A stretch of DNA of 64,000 bases. Origin: an uncultured Subdoligranulum sp. (GTDB lineage Bacteria; Bacillota; Clostridia; Oscillospirales; Ruminococcaceae). Below the pieces are notes generated by a model. That model saw only the letters and a program-made list of their open reading frames with translations. It was not told where the DNA came from and did not search any database. The position numbers and the translations under genes were made by a program. Below, piece after piece: positions 27,687 through 37,067 of this stretch (positions are counted from its first letter, which is position 1; the number at the start of each line of letters is the position of its first letter). The DNA is taken from assembly GCA_945830575.1 (NCBI GenBank), contig CALZZE010000015.1:1-64000 (forward strand), written 5' to 3'.

Positions 27687-28988
27687 TCAGCGGCGTCTTT
27701 TTTGTTTTTTATCAAACACGCCCAGCGCCGCCAGCACCAGCAGGAAGAAGTAGGTGGCCACCACGATCATCGTGAGGATCACCAACACCTTGAAGTAGGT
27801 GCTTTTGAAAAATTCGCTGACACGGGCAATGGTATACAACAGCTGATTGCGGTCCACGTCGCTGCCGGCCAGCAGATCGGTGGAGCCGATAACCGCCCCG
27901 TTGAGGGTGAGGGTGACGGTGCCCACCACATCGCCCTGTTTCACGGGGGCGGTCAGGTGATCCGGCACGTTGAACTGCCGCTGGGTCTGGCTCTGGCCAT
28001 CGGCGCGCAGCAGCGTCATCATGCTGTCCGCCGGGTAGAGCTTGACGGTGTCGGCATCGGTGGAATACACCACCGGAATTTCCGAGATGGGGTCGTTCAC
28101 ATCCAGCGCCGGGGCCACCGTGTAGGTCTTGAACACCCAGTCCATGAGGCTGCCGGTCTCGGTGAGGGCGGGGCGGTTGCTGACGGTGAGCGGCGAGTGC
28201 AGCACCACGCTGATGTAGCTGACGCCGTCCTTGCTGTGCAGCCCCGCAAAGTTCTGCCAGTCCTCCAGACTGCCGGTTTTGCCGCCCTTGCAGTAGCTGC
28301 GGTAATAGTCAGCGCTGGTGGAGTCGATGATTTTCACGGTGGTGATCAGATTGTACGCACTGCTGTGCTTTTCGGCGGCAGGCATCTCATAGCGGGTGGC
28401 CGTGGCGCACTGGGCAAAGGCGTCGTAGCTCATGGCGGCGCGCAGCAGCAGGTAGACGTCCCGGGCGGTGGTGAGGTTGCCCGGGTCCAGCCCGCAGGGG
28501 TCGGTGAAGGTGGTGCCGGTACAGCCCAGCGCGGCGGCCTCGGCGTTCATCATGTCCACAAAGACCGACACATCCCCGCCGCCCATAAAGTCCGCCACAA
28601 TGTAGGCGGCCTCGTTGCCGCTCTGCACCTCCATGGCGTACATCAGACTGCGCAGCGTGTGGGTCTCCCCCTTGCGGATGTCAGCGGTGGAGCCGTTCTT
28701 GCCGTACAGAATGTCATAAATATAGCCCGGCGCGGTGACGGTGACGGTATCCAGCTGGTCCTGATACTGCTTGAGCATCAGAATGATGGTCATCAGCTTG
28801 GTGAGGCTGGCCGCGGCCATGGGCTCCTCGCTGCTTTTCTCGCAGACTACCAGCCCGGTGTCCAGATTCACCACATAATACGCCGTGCCGCTCAGCTCCG
28901 GCGGGACCGGTTCCTCCGCCAGCGCGGGCACCGCCAGCAGAACCGCCAGCAGCAGGACCGCCAGCAGGGCGGACAGTGTTCGTTTCAT
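27687..28988 (-). CDS. D-alanyl-D-alanine carboxypeptidase (PBP5/DacF family)
   Basis: Signal peptide, AAASLTKLMT SxxK motif, KGGKTG motif, C-terminal TM. Confidence 0.9.
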   Translation of the reverse strand: MKRTLSALLAVLLLAVLLAVPALAEEPVPPELSGTAYYVVNLDTGLVVCEKSSEEPMAAASLTKLMTIILMLKQYQDQLDTVTVTAPGYIYDILYGKNGSTADIRKGETHTLRSLMYAMEVQSGNEAAYIVADFMGGGDVSVFVDMMNAEAAALGCTGTTFTDPCGLDPGNLTTARDVYLLLRAAMSYDAFAQCATATRYEMPAAEKHSSAYNLITTVKIIDSTSADYYRSYCKGGKTGSLEDWQNFAGLHSKDGVSYISVVLHSPLTVSNRPALTETGSLMDWVFKTYTVAPALDVNDPISEIPVVYSTDADTVKLYPADSMMTLLRADGQSQTQRQFNVPDHLTAPVKQGDVVGTVTLTLNGAVIGSTDLLAGSDVDRNQLLYTIARVSEFFKSTYFKVLVILTMIVVATYFFLLVLAALGVFDKKQKRRR

Positions 28989-29071
28989 AAGCAGATTCCT
29001 TTGCGTGGGTTTGTGGTATTGCCTTAGTATAGCAGGTTTTGCAGGGAAATAAAAGGGTTTCAGCGGATTTT

Positions 29072-30127
29072 TCACAGCGCAAATGCCTGCCAGCAGCCCT
29101 CCTGTTTGACCCAGAGGGTCTCACCGTCCCATGCCGTTCCGTCATAGGCACAGGGCAGCACCTCCACCCCCTGTTCATTCAGCAGGCCCCAGCGCCCATC
29201 CCGGCACACCACGGCATAACCGTTCACCGCGTCGGCGGCCTGCACCGGGCCTTCGGCGCCCATTTCAAAGGCAAACACCGCATCATACACACAGGGCGTG
29301 ACATCGTTGGTGGTGCGGTTGTAATAACCCCATTTGCCGTCTTTTTTATAGGGCGCGATGGTTTCCTGACGGAAAAAGCCTGCCATGTCCACCGGGTAGT
29401 CTGGAAAAGACGCCCCCGCGTTCTTGCACCAGTAGATGATTCCCTCGCCGGTGTCCTCCGGCCAGACGGGATCACCGTTGCCGCCGCCCTCGCGGCAGTG
29501 ACCGATGGGCAGCGGCTCGCCGAAGGTTTCCCAATCGCTTTCGGTCAATTCCCGCATGGAGCCGCCGGTGGTGTAGGCGCGAAGTGCGCTGAAATCAAAG
29601 GCATGGATATCCCGCCCCGGCGCGTCCAGGTCGTACCAGTAAGAAATCCGGTTCACATCTACCTCGTTGGTGGTAACGCCGCCATGACCCAGCGCCTGCA
29701 ATTCCGCACTGTATCGCTGCACCGCGTCCCAGTCATACGGCTCCGGCGTCCATTGCCAGGCACCCTCCTCCCAGCCGATGTTCTGCACCGGGTCGGCACT
29801 GCGGCAGGGCAGCAGTTCAGTGCCATCGCTGGCAATCAGTCCCCACAAGCCGTCCTTCTCCACTGTGAAGTACCCCGTCACAGCGGTCTGGGGCTGGGTA
29901 GTGTAATCTCCCACCGGGAGAATCTGGTCATACTGCAAAACCGGGGCGTTTTCTACCGGCGTCAGACCTGCCGGGGCCGGATTCGGTGTGGGGGCAGCGG
30001 TCGGCGTGGGCGCGGCGGTAGGTACTGCCGACACAGGAAGAGAAGAGGCACTACCCTGCCCGGCATCGCAGGCGACAAGGGTAAGCGCAAGGGATACCGT
30101 CAAAAATGCCGATACAAACCGTTTCAT
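29072..30127 (-). CDS. WG-repeat lipoprotein of unknown function
   Basis: Lipobox-like LTLVAC and repeated GLWGLI/GKWGYYN/GRWGLLNEQG units. Confidence 0.75.
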   Translation of the reverse strand: MKRFVSAFLTVSLALTLVACDAGQGSASSLPVSAVPTAAPTPTAAPTPNPAPAGLTPVENAPVLQYDQILPVGDYTTQPQTAVTGYFTVEKDGLWGLIASDGTELLPCRSADPVQNIGWEEGAWQWTPEPYDWDAVQRYSAELQALGHGGVTTNEVDVNRISYWYDLDAPGRDIHAFDFSALRAYTTGGSMRELTESDWETFGEPLPIGHCREGGGNGDPVWPEDTGEGIIYWCKNAGASFPDYPVDMAGFFRQETIAPYKKDGKWGYYNRTTNDVTPCVYDAVFAFEMGAEGPVQAADAVNGYAVVCRDGRWGLLNEQGVEVLPCAYDGTAWDGETLWVKQEGCWQAFAL

Positions 30128-30157
30128 ACAAACTCCTTCCCGGTCTCACGGCCAGTT

Positions 30158-32203
30158 TCAGTTCATCGCCCCGGCGGTGGCGAACAGGCGTTCCACCTCG
30201 TCGGACAGCGCCTTGTGGTCTGCCAGCGTGGGGTCAGCGGCCAGCAGGGCTTTGGCCTCCTGCTGGGCCACGTTGAGGGTGCGGGTGTCCTGCACGAGGT
30301 CCGCCATGCGCAGCGTGGGCAGGCCGTGCTGGGCCTCCCCGAAAAAGTCGCCGGGGCCGCGGGTCTCCAAATCGTACTTGGCCACCTCGAACCCGTTGGA
30401 GGTGCGGCAGAGGAAGTGCAGGCGCTGACGCACCGAGTCGTTCTCGTTGTCGGAAATGAGGATGCAGCAGGAATCCGCCGCGCCGCGCCCCACCCGCCCG
30501 CGCAGCTGGTGCAGGGCGGACAGGCCGAACCGCTCGGCGTTCTCGATGACCATGACGGTGGCATTGGGCACATCCACGCCCACCTCAATGACGGTGGTGG
30601 ACACCAGCACATCCAGCGTGCCGGCCTTGAATTCCATCATCACATCGTCTTTTTCTTTGGCTTTCAGTTTGCCGTGGAGCAGCCCCACCCGCCGTCCGGG
30701 CAGCAGCGGGCAGGCGGTCTCGGCGTAATACTGCTTGACCGCCTTCATGCCCGCGTCCACTTCGTTTTCCTCGATGGCCGGGCATACGATGTAGACCTGA
30801 TGCCCCGCGGCAATCTGCTTTTCCAGAAAGCCGTACATGTCCCGCCGTTTTTTGCCGGTGATGAACCATGTTTTGATGGGCTTGCGGCCGGGGGGCAGCT
30901 CGTCCAGAATGGAGATGTCCAGATCCCCGTACATGAGCAGTCCCAGCGTGCGGGGGATGGGCGTGGCGGACATGACCAGCAGGTGCGGACTTTGCGCCTT
31001 GCCCGCCAGCAGGCCCCGCTGGCGCACCCCGAACCGATGCTGCTCGTCCACGATGGCAAGGCCCAGATTCTTGAACTGCACCGCATCGGTGAGCACCGCG
31101 TGGGTGCCCACCACCAGCCCGGCGCGGCCGTCCGCGATGGCGGCCAGTGCCACCCGGCGCTCGGCGGCTTTCATGCCGCCCACCAGCAGCGTCACGTTGA
31201 CGCCGAAAGGCTCCAGACGGTCGGCCAGTGTGGCGGCGTGCTGCCGGGCCAGAATTTCGGTGGGGGCCAGCATGGCGCTCTGCCAGCCGTTCTGGGCGGC
31301 GTACCAGATGGCCGCCGCCGCCACCAGCGTTTTGCCGCTGCCCACATCCCCCTGCAGCAGGCGGTTCATGGGCGTCTGGCCGCACAGGTCGCGGGTGATT
31401 TCCTCCGCTGCGCGCTGCTGCGCCCCTGTGGGAGCGTAGGGCAGGCTGCGCCAGAACGGCCCCAAATCCAGTGCCCGCATGGGGGCGCTGGTCTGGCGGC
31501 GGCCATGGCTGCGCAGCAGGAATATTCCAATTTGTAAAATAAACAGTTCGTCAAAAATCAGCCGTCTGCGGGCGGCGGCCAGCTCCGCCTCGTCCTTGGG
31601 CGCGTGGACCGCCCGCACTGCCTGCCAGCGGGGCGGCATTTTGTATCGGGTCAACAGCTCCGGCGGCAGCGGGTCGGGCAGCTGCTCCACATAGGGCAGC
31701 GCATGCTGTACACAGGTCTGGATACGCCCCGCAGGCAGGCCCTCGGTGGCCGGGTACACCGGCAGCAGCGGACAGGCCGCCACCTGCGCCTCGGTGCGGA
31801 TGAGGGGGTGCAGCAGTTCCCGATGGGTCAGATTGCCCCCCACCCGGCCCTCAAAGTAGTAGGTCTCCCCCATCACCAGCTTGTCCGCAGCGTAGGGCGC
31901 GTTGAACCAGCTCAGCGCCAGCACACCGGTATCGTCCGCCGCCAGCACCCGGTTCATCATGCGGCCGCCCTTGATGCGGCGGGCCGGCTCCTTTTGCAGC
32001 ACGGTGGCTTTGACGCAGCAATCCACATCAAAGGGTGCGCCCACCACAGTGTATGGTTTGGAATAGTCGATGTAGCGTCGGGGAAAGTGCAGCAGCAGGT
32101 CCCGGATGGTGGCGACGCCCAGCTTTTCAAATTTTTTGGCAAAGGCAGGCCCCACGCCTTTCAGGTATTGGATGGGGCTGTCGAGGGTGGGTTGGACCGG
32201 CAC
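30158..32203 (-). CDS. recG: ATP-dependent DNA helicase RecG (GTG start)
   Basis: LLQGDVGSGKT, DEQHRFGVRQR and QLRGRVGR motifs; SD aaaggagg before GTG. Confidence 0.95.
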   Translation of the reverse strand: MPVQPTLDSPIQYLKGVGPAFAKKFEKLGVATIRDLLLHFPRRYIDYSKPYTVVGAPFDVDCCVKATVLQKEPARRIKGGRMMNRVLAADDTGVLALSWFNAPYAADKLVMGETYYFEGRVGGNLTHRELLHPLIRTEAQVAACPLLPVYPATEGLPAGRIQTCVQHALPYVEQLPDPLPPELLTRYKMPPRWQAVRAVHAPKDEAELAAARRRLIFDELFILQIGIFLLRSHGRRQTSAPMRALDLGPFWRSLPYAPTGAQQRAAEEITRDLCGQTPMNRLLQGDVGSGKTLVAAAAIWYAAQNGWQSAMLAPTEILARQHAATLADRLEPFGVNVTLLVGGMKAAERRVALAAIADGRAGLVVGTHAVLTDAVQFKNLGLAIVDEQHRFGVRQRGLLAGKAQSPHLLVMSATPIPRTLGLLMYGDLDISILDELPPGRKPIKTWFITGKKRRDMYGFLEKQIAAGHQVYIVCPAIEENEVDAGMKAVKQYYAETACPLLPGRRVGLLHGKLKAKEKDDVMMEFKAGTLDVLVSTTVIEVGVDVPNATVMVIENAERFGLSALHQLRGRVGRGAADSCCILISDNENDSVRQRLHFLCRTSNGFEVAKYDLETRGPGDFFGEAQHGLPTLRMADLVQDTRTLNVAQQEAKALLAADPTLADHKALSDEVERLFATAGAMN

Positions 32204-32228
32204 GGGAACCTCCTTTCGTTTCCTTACA

Positions 32229-32272
32229 AAAAAGGGACGAACCCGGATTTGCACCAAATTCGTCCTTTTTGT
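32229..32272 (-). terminator. hairpin/terminator upstream of recG
   Basis: Inverted repeat aaaaaagggacgaa...ttcgtcctttttgttt. Confidence 0.65.
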
Positions 32273-32289
32273 TTCGCAGTATCGTGAAA

Positions 32290-33984
32290 TTACTCCACAG
32301 AGATCATGTAGTAATACACCGGCTGGCCGCCCGTGATGTGGCTGACCTCCACATCCTTGCCGCACTTGGCCTGCACCATGGCGGTGGCCTTCTCGGCGTC
32401 CTCCTCGCTCACATCGCAGCCGGAGATCACCGTGATGAACTGGGCGTCCTTCTTCTTGGCCTTCATCTGGCGGGCCAGACGGTAGGTGGCCTTGAGGATA
32501 TCGTTGCCGGTGGCAACGATCTTGCCGTTCTCCAGCGCCATGATCTCGCCCTTGCGGATGGGCTTGCCGTCAAATTCGCTGTCGCGGGCGGCGTAGGTCA
32601 CAAGGCCGGTGGAGACACGGTCCGCCGCCGACATCATGTTGACGGCGTTGTCCTCCGCGCTGGCTTCGGGGTCAAAGTTCAGCATGGCAGTCATGCCCTG
32701 CGGCACCGTGCGGGTGGGCAGCACCATGACCTGACGGTCGGCCAGTTTCTGAGCCTGCTCCGCCGCCATGATGATATTTTTGTTGTTGGGCAGCACGAAC
32801 ACCGTCTTGGCGGGCACGCTCTGGACAGCCGCCAGAATGTCCTCGGTGGCAGGGTTCATGGTCTGGCCGCCGGACACCACCGCGTCCACGCCCAAATCAC
32901 CGAGCACCGTCCGCAGGCCCTCACCGGCGGCCACGGCCACAAAGCCAAATTCCCGCTCCGGGTCCACCGCAGCGTAGGTGAAGGCCTCGCCCGCGGATTT
33001 CTCCTCGGCGGCGGCCTGCTTTTCCAGACCCTTGCCCTGCTTCTGGCGGGCAAGGAACTGCTCGTGCATATTCTCGATCTTGAAATCGGTGAGGTAGCCG
33101 TACTTGATGGCCTCGGACAGCATCATGCCGGGGTCGGAGGTGTGCACATGGCAGTTGGCCACATCCTCGTCCTCGATGACCACCACGGAATCGCCGTTGG
33201 ATTCCAGGAAAGCGCGCAGACGGGTCACGCTGGCGTCCTCATTTTTGTGCAGCAGGAACTGGGTGCAGTAGCCGTTCTTGATATCCTCCACTTTCATCAG
33301 GTCGTCGGCAAAAACGCCCTTGCCGGCGGCGTCGCTGGACACCTTGGGCTTGGCGGTCACCTCGGCGGAGGCAACGATCTCGCCGCCGTCGAACACCTGC
33401 TTCATGCCCTCGAACACCACCATGATGCCCTGACCGCCCGCGTCCACCACGCCGGCCTTTTTCAGCACGGGCAGCTGGTTGGGGGTGTCCTCCAGAGCGG
33501 CCTGACCGGCGGCCATCATCTCGGCCCACAGGCCCTGCTCGTCCATGTCGGTGCAGGCGGCGGCCTTCTCGGCGGCCAGCCGGGTGACGGTGAGGATGGT
33601 GCCCTCGGTGGGCTTCATGACCGCCTTGTAGGCGGCCTCCACGCCCATCTGCAGCGCCGCGGCCAGGTCGGCGGCGGTGGCGGTGGTCTTGCCCTTCAGC
33701 GCCTTGGAAAAGCCGCGGAACAAAAGGCTGGTGATAACGCCGGAGTTACCGCGGGCGCCCCGCAGCATGGCGGAGGCGGCGGTCTTGCTGGCCTCGCCCA
33801 CGGTGCAGCTGTCGGGCAGGGCCTCCAGCTCACGGCGGGCGGCGCCCACCGTCATGCTCATGTTGGTGCCGGTATCGCCATCGGGGACCGGGAACACGTT
33901 CAGCTCGTCCACGCGGGTGCGCTGGTTGGCGATATTGTTCGCGCCGGACAAGATGGCGTCGCGAAGAATTTTACCTGTTACCAT
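32290..33984 (-). CDS. DAK2 domain protein (YloV/FakA-like fatty acid kinase)
   Basis: NVFPVPDGDTGTNM and RGARGNSGVITSLLFRGF motifs. Confidence 0.92.
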   Translation of the reverse strand: MVTGKILRDAILSGANNIANQRTRVDELNVFPVPDGDTGTNMSMTVGAARRELEALPDSCTVGEASKTAASAMLRGARGNSGVITSLLFRGFSKALKGKTTATAADLAAALQMGVEAAYKAVMKPTEGTILTVTRLAAEKAAACTDMDEQGLWAEMMAAGQAALEDTPNQLPVLKKAGVVDAGGQGIMVVFEGMKQVFDGGEIVASAEVTAKPKVSSDAAGKGVFADDLMKVEDIKNGYCTQFLLHKNEDASVTRLRAFLESNGDSVVVIEDEDVANCHVHTSDPGMMLSEAIKYGYLTDFKIENMHEQFLARQKQGKGLEKQAAAEEKSAGEAFTYAAVDPEREFGFVAVAAGEGLRTVLGDLGVDAVVSGGQTMNPATEDILAAVQSVPAKTVFVLPNNKNIIMAAEQAQKLADRQVMVLPTRTVPQGMTAMLNFDPEASAEDNAVNMMSAADRVSTGLVTYAARDSEFDGKPIRKGEIMALENGKIVATGNDILKATYRLARQMKAKKKDAQFITVISGCDVSEEDAEKATAMVQAKCGKDVEVSHITGGQPVYYYMISVE

Positions 33985-33998
33985 TGTTTTTTACTCCT

Positions 33999-34352
33999 TT
34001 ACTCTGCCAAAATGTCATCCACGAAAACGTCGATGCGGGCCACCTTCAGGCCGGTGGCGCACTCCACCTCGTCCTTGACCCGGTGGGTAATGCTCTGGGT
34101 AATGGTGGCAATGTTCAGCCCATACCCCACCTGAATGTGCAGGGTAATGACCAGCTGGCCGCCCTCCTGTGTGACAGTGACGCCCTTTTGCGGCAGGCTG
34201 CCGTTCTGAATGGCGCTGCGCACCGTTTTGACGGTGGGGGTCTGTCCCATGGCGGCGATCCCATAGCACTGCTTTGCGGCCTGCGCGACCAAACCGGAGA
34301 AATAGTCGTTCGTCAGCGAGATATGTCCATAAGGATTCACTTTGGTGATCAT
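33999..34352 (-). CDS. Asp23/Gls24 family envelope stress response protein
   Basis: GHISLTNDYFSGLVAQAAKQCYGI; VNPYG start; paired with the DAK2 gene. Confidence 0.9.
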   Translation of the reverse strand: MITKVNPYGHISLTNDYFSGLVAQAAKQCYGIAAMGQTPTVKTVRSAIQNGSLPQKGVTVTQEGGQLVITLHIQVGYGLNIATITQSITHRVKDEVECATGLKVARIDVFVDDILAE

Positions 34353-34516
34353 CAGCGTTCCTCCTGTCCTATTTTATCATTTAGTATTATACACTGTTTT
34401 TCTTGATTTGAATAGTCTTTTTTGAGAAAAAGCTTTTTTAACATTCCATTCACAAACCTGTCACCCGGTTGGTGTATACTGAACATGACAAAACGGTAAC
34501 AGAAAGGTGCGTTATC

Positions 34517-34921
34517 ATGAATCTGCTGTTCTTCCTGACCCCGAAACAGGATGTGTTATACATTTACGAGGACTTTACGCTGCGCCAGACGCTGGAAAAA
34601 TGGGCCAACCAGCGGTACGCCACCATTCCGGTGCTGCGCCGCAACGGGGAATATCTGGGCACCATGACCGAGGGCGACCTGCTGTGGGGCATCAAGAACA
34701 CCCACGGGCTGGACCTGGAATCCAGCGAGGAGGTGCCCATCTCCAGCTTTGCCCGCCGCCGGGATTACAAGGCGGTGCCGGTGACCACCAGCATGAACGA
34801 GCTGTTTTCCGCTGTGCTGGACCAGAACTTTGTGCCGGTGGTGGATGACCGCAACGTGTTCATCGGCCTTGTGCGGCGGTCCTCGGTGATGCAGTATTTT
34901 TTGAAATCGGTACAAAAATAA
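34517..34921 (+). CDS. CBS domain-containing protein
   Basis: Two CBS motifs over 134 aa. Confidence 0.88.
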   Translation: MNLLFFLTPKQDVLYIYEDFTLRQTLEKWANQRYATIPVLRRNGEYLGTMTEGDLLWGIKNTHGLDLESSEEVPISSFARRRDYKAVPVTTSMNELFSAVLDQNFVPVVDDRNVFIGLVRRSSVMQYFLKSVQK

Positions 34922-34937
34922 CGGGTTTCCGACACCA

Positions 34938-34972
34938 AAATGCGGGCTGTCCATGCAGCCCGCATTTTTTGT
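34938..34972. terminator. convergent terminator
   Basis: aaaatgcgggctgtccatgcagcccgcatttttt. Confidence 0.8.
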
Positions 34973-35965
34973 TCAGCGCTCCTCGCGGAAGTAGGCAAGG
35001 CCCAGATGGGCAGGAGGCTGGTTTTCCTTTTTCTTTCGCAGGGAAACCACAATCAGCACCCCGATGGTGACCACATAGGGCAGCATCTGGATGAGGTCGG
35101 TCATGGCGCTGGACACCGTGATGCCCAGCAGGCTGGGCAGGAACTGGTACAGCCAGTACAGCATGCCGAACAGATACGCGCCCCAGATGGCGTTGAGGGG
35201 TTTCCAGGTGGTGAAGATGACCAGCGCCACAGCCAGCCAGCCCAGCGCCTCGATCTGGTCGGTGGTGGCCCAGATGCCCTGGTTGTAGTCCAGCACATAA
35301 TACAGGCCGCCCAACCCGCAGATGGCCGCCCCCACACAGGTGGCCGCATATTTGTACAGGGTGACGTTGATGCCGGCCGCATCGGCGGTGGCGGGGTTCT
35401 CGCCCACGGCGCGCAGGTTCAGGCCCACGCGGGTGCGGGTGAAAAACCAGTGCAGCACCACGGCCAGCAGCAGCGCCGCATAGGCCAGAAATCCGTAGCT
35501 GAACAGGATCTTGCCCGCGTCCCCCAGCTTGGACAGCACCGGCATCTGGGCCGCAAAGGCCTTGTTGGCCAGCGGCGCGGCGGCGTAGGAGGAGCCGTTG
35601 AGGATGAACACGCCAAAGAAGTTGGCCACGCCCATGCCGAAGGTGGTGAGGGCAAGACCGGTGACGTTCTGGTTGGCCCGCAGCGTAATGGTGAGGAAGG
35701 AATAAATGAGGCCGCCCGCCATGGAGGCCAGCACGGCGCAGACCAGCGCCACCACGATGCAGACAAAGGCGTTGGGACTGGCCGAAAGGGTCTCATAATA
35801 ATAGGCGCTGGCAAAGCCCGCAAAGCCGCCCAGATACATGATGCCGGGCACGCCCAGATTCAGGTTGCCGGATTTTTCGGTGAGGATCTCGCCCAGCGCG
35901 CCATACATGATGATGGTGCCGAAGGGCACGGCGCGCAAAATCCACGCGATCAGACTGCTGTGCAT
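34973..35965 (-). CDS. ABC transporter permease (BMP/nucleoside-type)
   Basis: Multi-TM; LGEILTEKSGNLNLGVPGIMYLGGF. Confidence 0.9.
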   Translation of the reverse strand: MHSSLIAWILRAVPFGTIIMYGALGEILTEKSGNLNLGVPGIMYLGGFAGFASAYYYETLSASPNAFVCIVVALVCAVLASMAGGLIYSFLTITLRANQNVTGLALTTFGMGVANFFGVFILNGSSYAAAPLANKAFAAQMPVLSKLGDAGKILFSYGFLAYAALLLAVVLHWFFTRTRVGLNLRAVGENPATADAAGINVTLYKYAATCVGAAICGLGGLYYVLDYNQGIWATTDQIEALGWLAVALVIFTTWKPLNAIWGAYLFGMLYWLYQFLPSLLGITVSSAMTDLIQMLPYVVTIGVLIVVSLRKKKENQPPAHLGLAYFREER

Positions 35966-35966
35966 A

Positions 35967-37067
35967 TTACCGCTCCTCCTTGTGCATGCCGCGGGGAACC
36001 ACGCGGTAGTTGATGAAGAACTCGCTGCCCAGAATGAAGAACAGGATGACGCCGGTGATGATGTCGGCGGCGTACTGGTTCAGCGAATAGGCGGAGGCGA
36101 TCTCCGATGCGCCGCGCTCCAGAAAGACCAGCAGGAAGGCGATGAGCGCCATGGTAAAGGTGTTGAACTTGGCCAGCCATGCCACGATGATGGCGGTGAA
36201 GCCGCGGCCGCCCGCCGAGGTGGTGGAGATGGTCTGGTCGCGGCCCGCCACGATGAGGAAGCCGCACAGGCCGCAGATGGCGCCGGAGATGAGCATGGTG
36301 CGCACCATGACACGACGCACGTTGATACCGGCATAGCGGGCAGTGTTTTCGCTCTCGCCCACCACGCTGATCTCGTAGCCCTGCTTGGAGTATTTCAGAT
36401 ACGCATACATGGCGAAGGTGAGCACCACCACCACGATGATGTTGATGTTGTACCGCTGGCCCATGAAGACGGGGAACCAGCCCGCCTTGGTGGCCTTGTT
36501 GAGGGTGCCGAGGCTGGAGGCGGAGCCGCGCATAATGTTGGTCATGCAGGCCACGATGGAGGTGGCCACGTAGTTCATCATGAGGGTGAACAGCGTCTCG
36601 TTGGTGTTCCAGCGGGATTTGAACCAGGCCGGGATGACGCCCCACAATGCGCCCGCCGCCAGCGAGGCCCCCGCCATGCAGAGGAACAGCAGCGGCGCGG
36701 GCAGGCTGCTGCCCAGATACACCATCACCAGTGCGGTGGCAAGGCCGCCGATCAGGATCTGGCCTTCACCGCCGCAGTTCCAGAAGCGCATTTTGAAGGC
36801 AGGCGCAAGGCCGATGCCCACGCAGAGCAGCGTGACCAGATCCCGCAGCATCCAGCTGAACCGGGTGGGGTTGGCGAAGGTGCCGCCCCACATGACGCCG
36901 TAGACGGCCAGCGGGTTCAGCCCAGTGACAAAGTAGATGAACATGGCGTCCACCACCAGTGCCAGCAGGATGGCCACGGCACGGACAAGAATTTTTTTCG
37001 GAAGCGTGGCGCCCTCGCGCTTGACGATGCGCACCAGCGGCTCCCGGACAGTCTGGGTGCTGCTCAT
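35967..37067 (-). CDS. ABC transporter permease (BMP/nucleoside-type)
   Basis: CGGEGQILIGGL and GRGFTAIIVAWLAKFN motifs. Confidence 0.9.
   Translation of the reverse strand: MSSTQTVREPLVRIVKREGATLPKKILVRAVAILLALVVDAMFIYFVTGLNPLAVYGVMWGGTFANPTRFSWMLRDLVTLLCVGIGLAPAFKMRFWNCGGEGQILIGGLATALVMVYLGSSLPAPLLFLCMAGASLAAGALWGVIPAWFKSRWNTNETLFTLMMNYVATSIVACMTNIMRGSASSLGTLNKATKAGWFPVFMGQRYNINIIVVVVLTFAMYAYLKYSKQGYEISVVGESENTARYAGINVRRVMVRTMLISGAICGLCGFLIVAGRDQTISTTSAGGRGFTAIIVAWLAKFNTFTMALIAFLLVFLERGASEIASAYSLNQYAADIITGVILFFILGSEFFINYRVVPRGMHKEER

Noticed and set aside
27665-27715. pncB upstream CGCCG...CGGCG hairpin as an SD-occluding case
   Set aside because: The 5 bp stem ends before the AAAGGGG SD and there is no T-run next to ATG.
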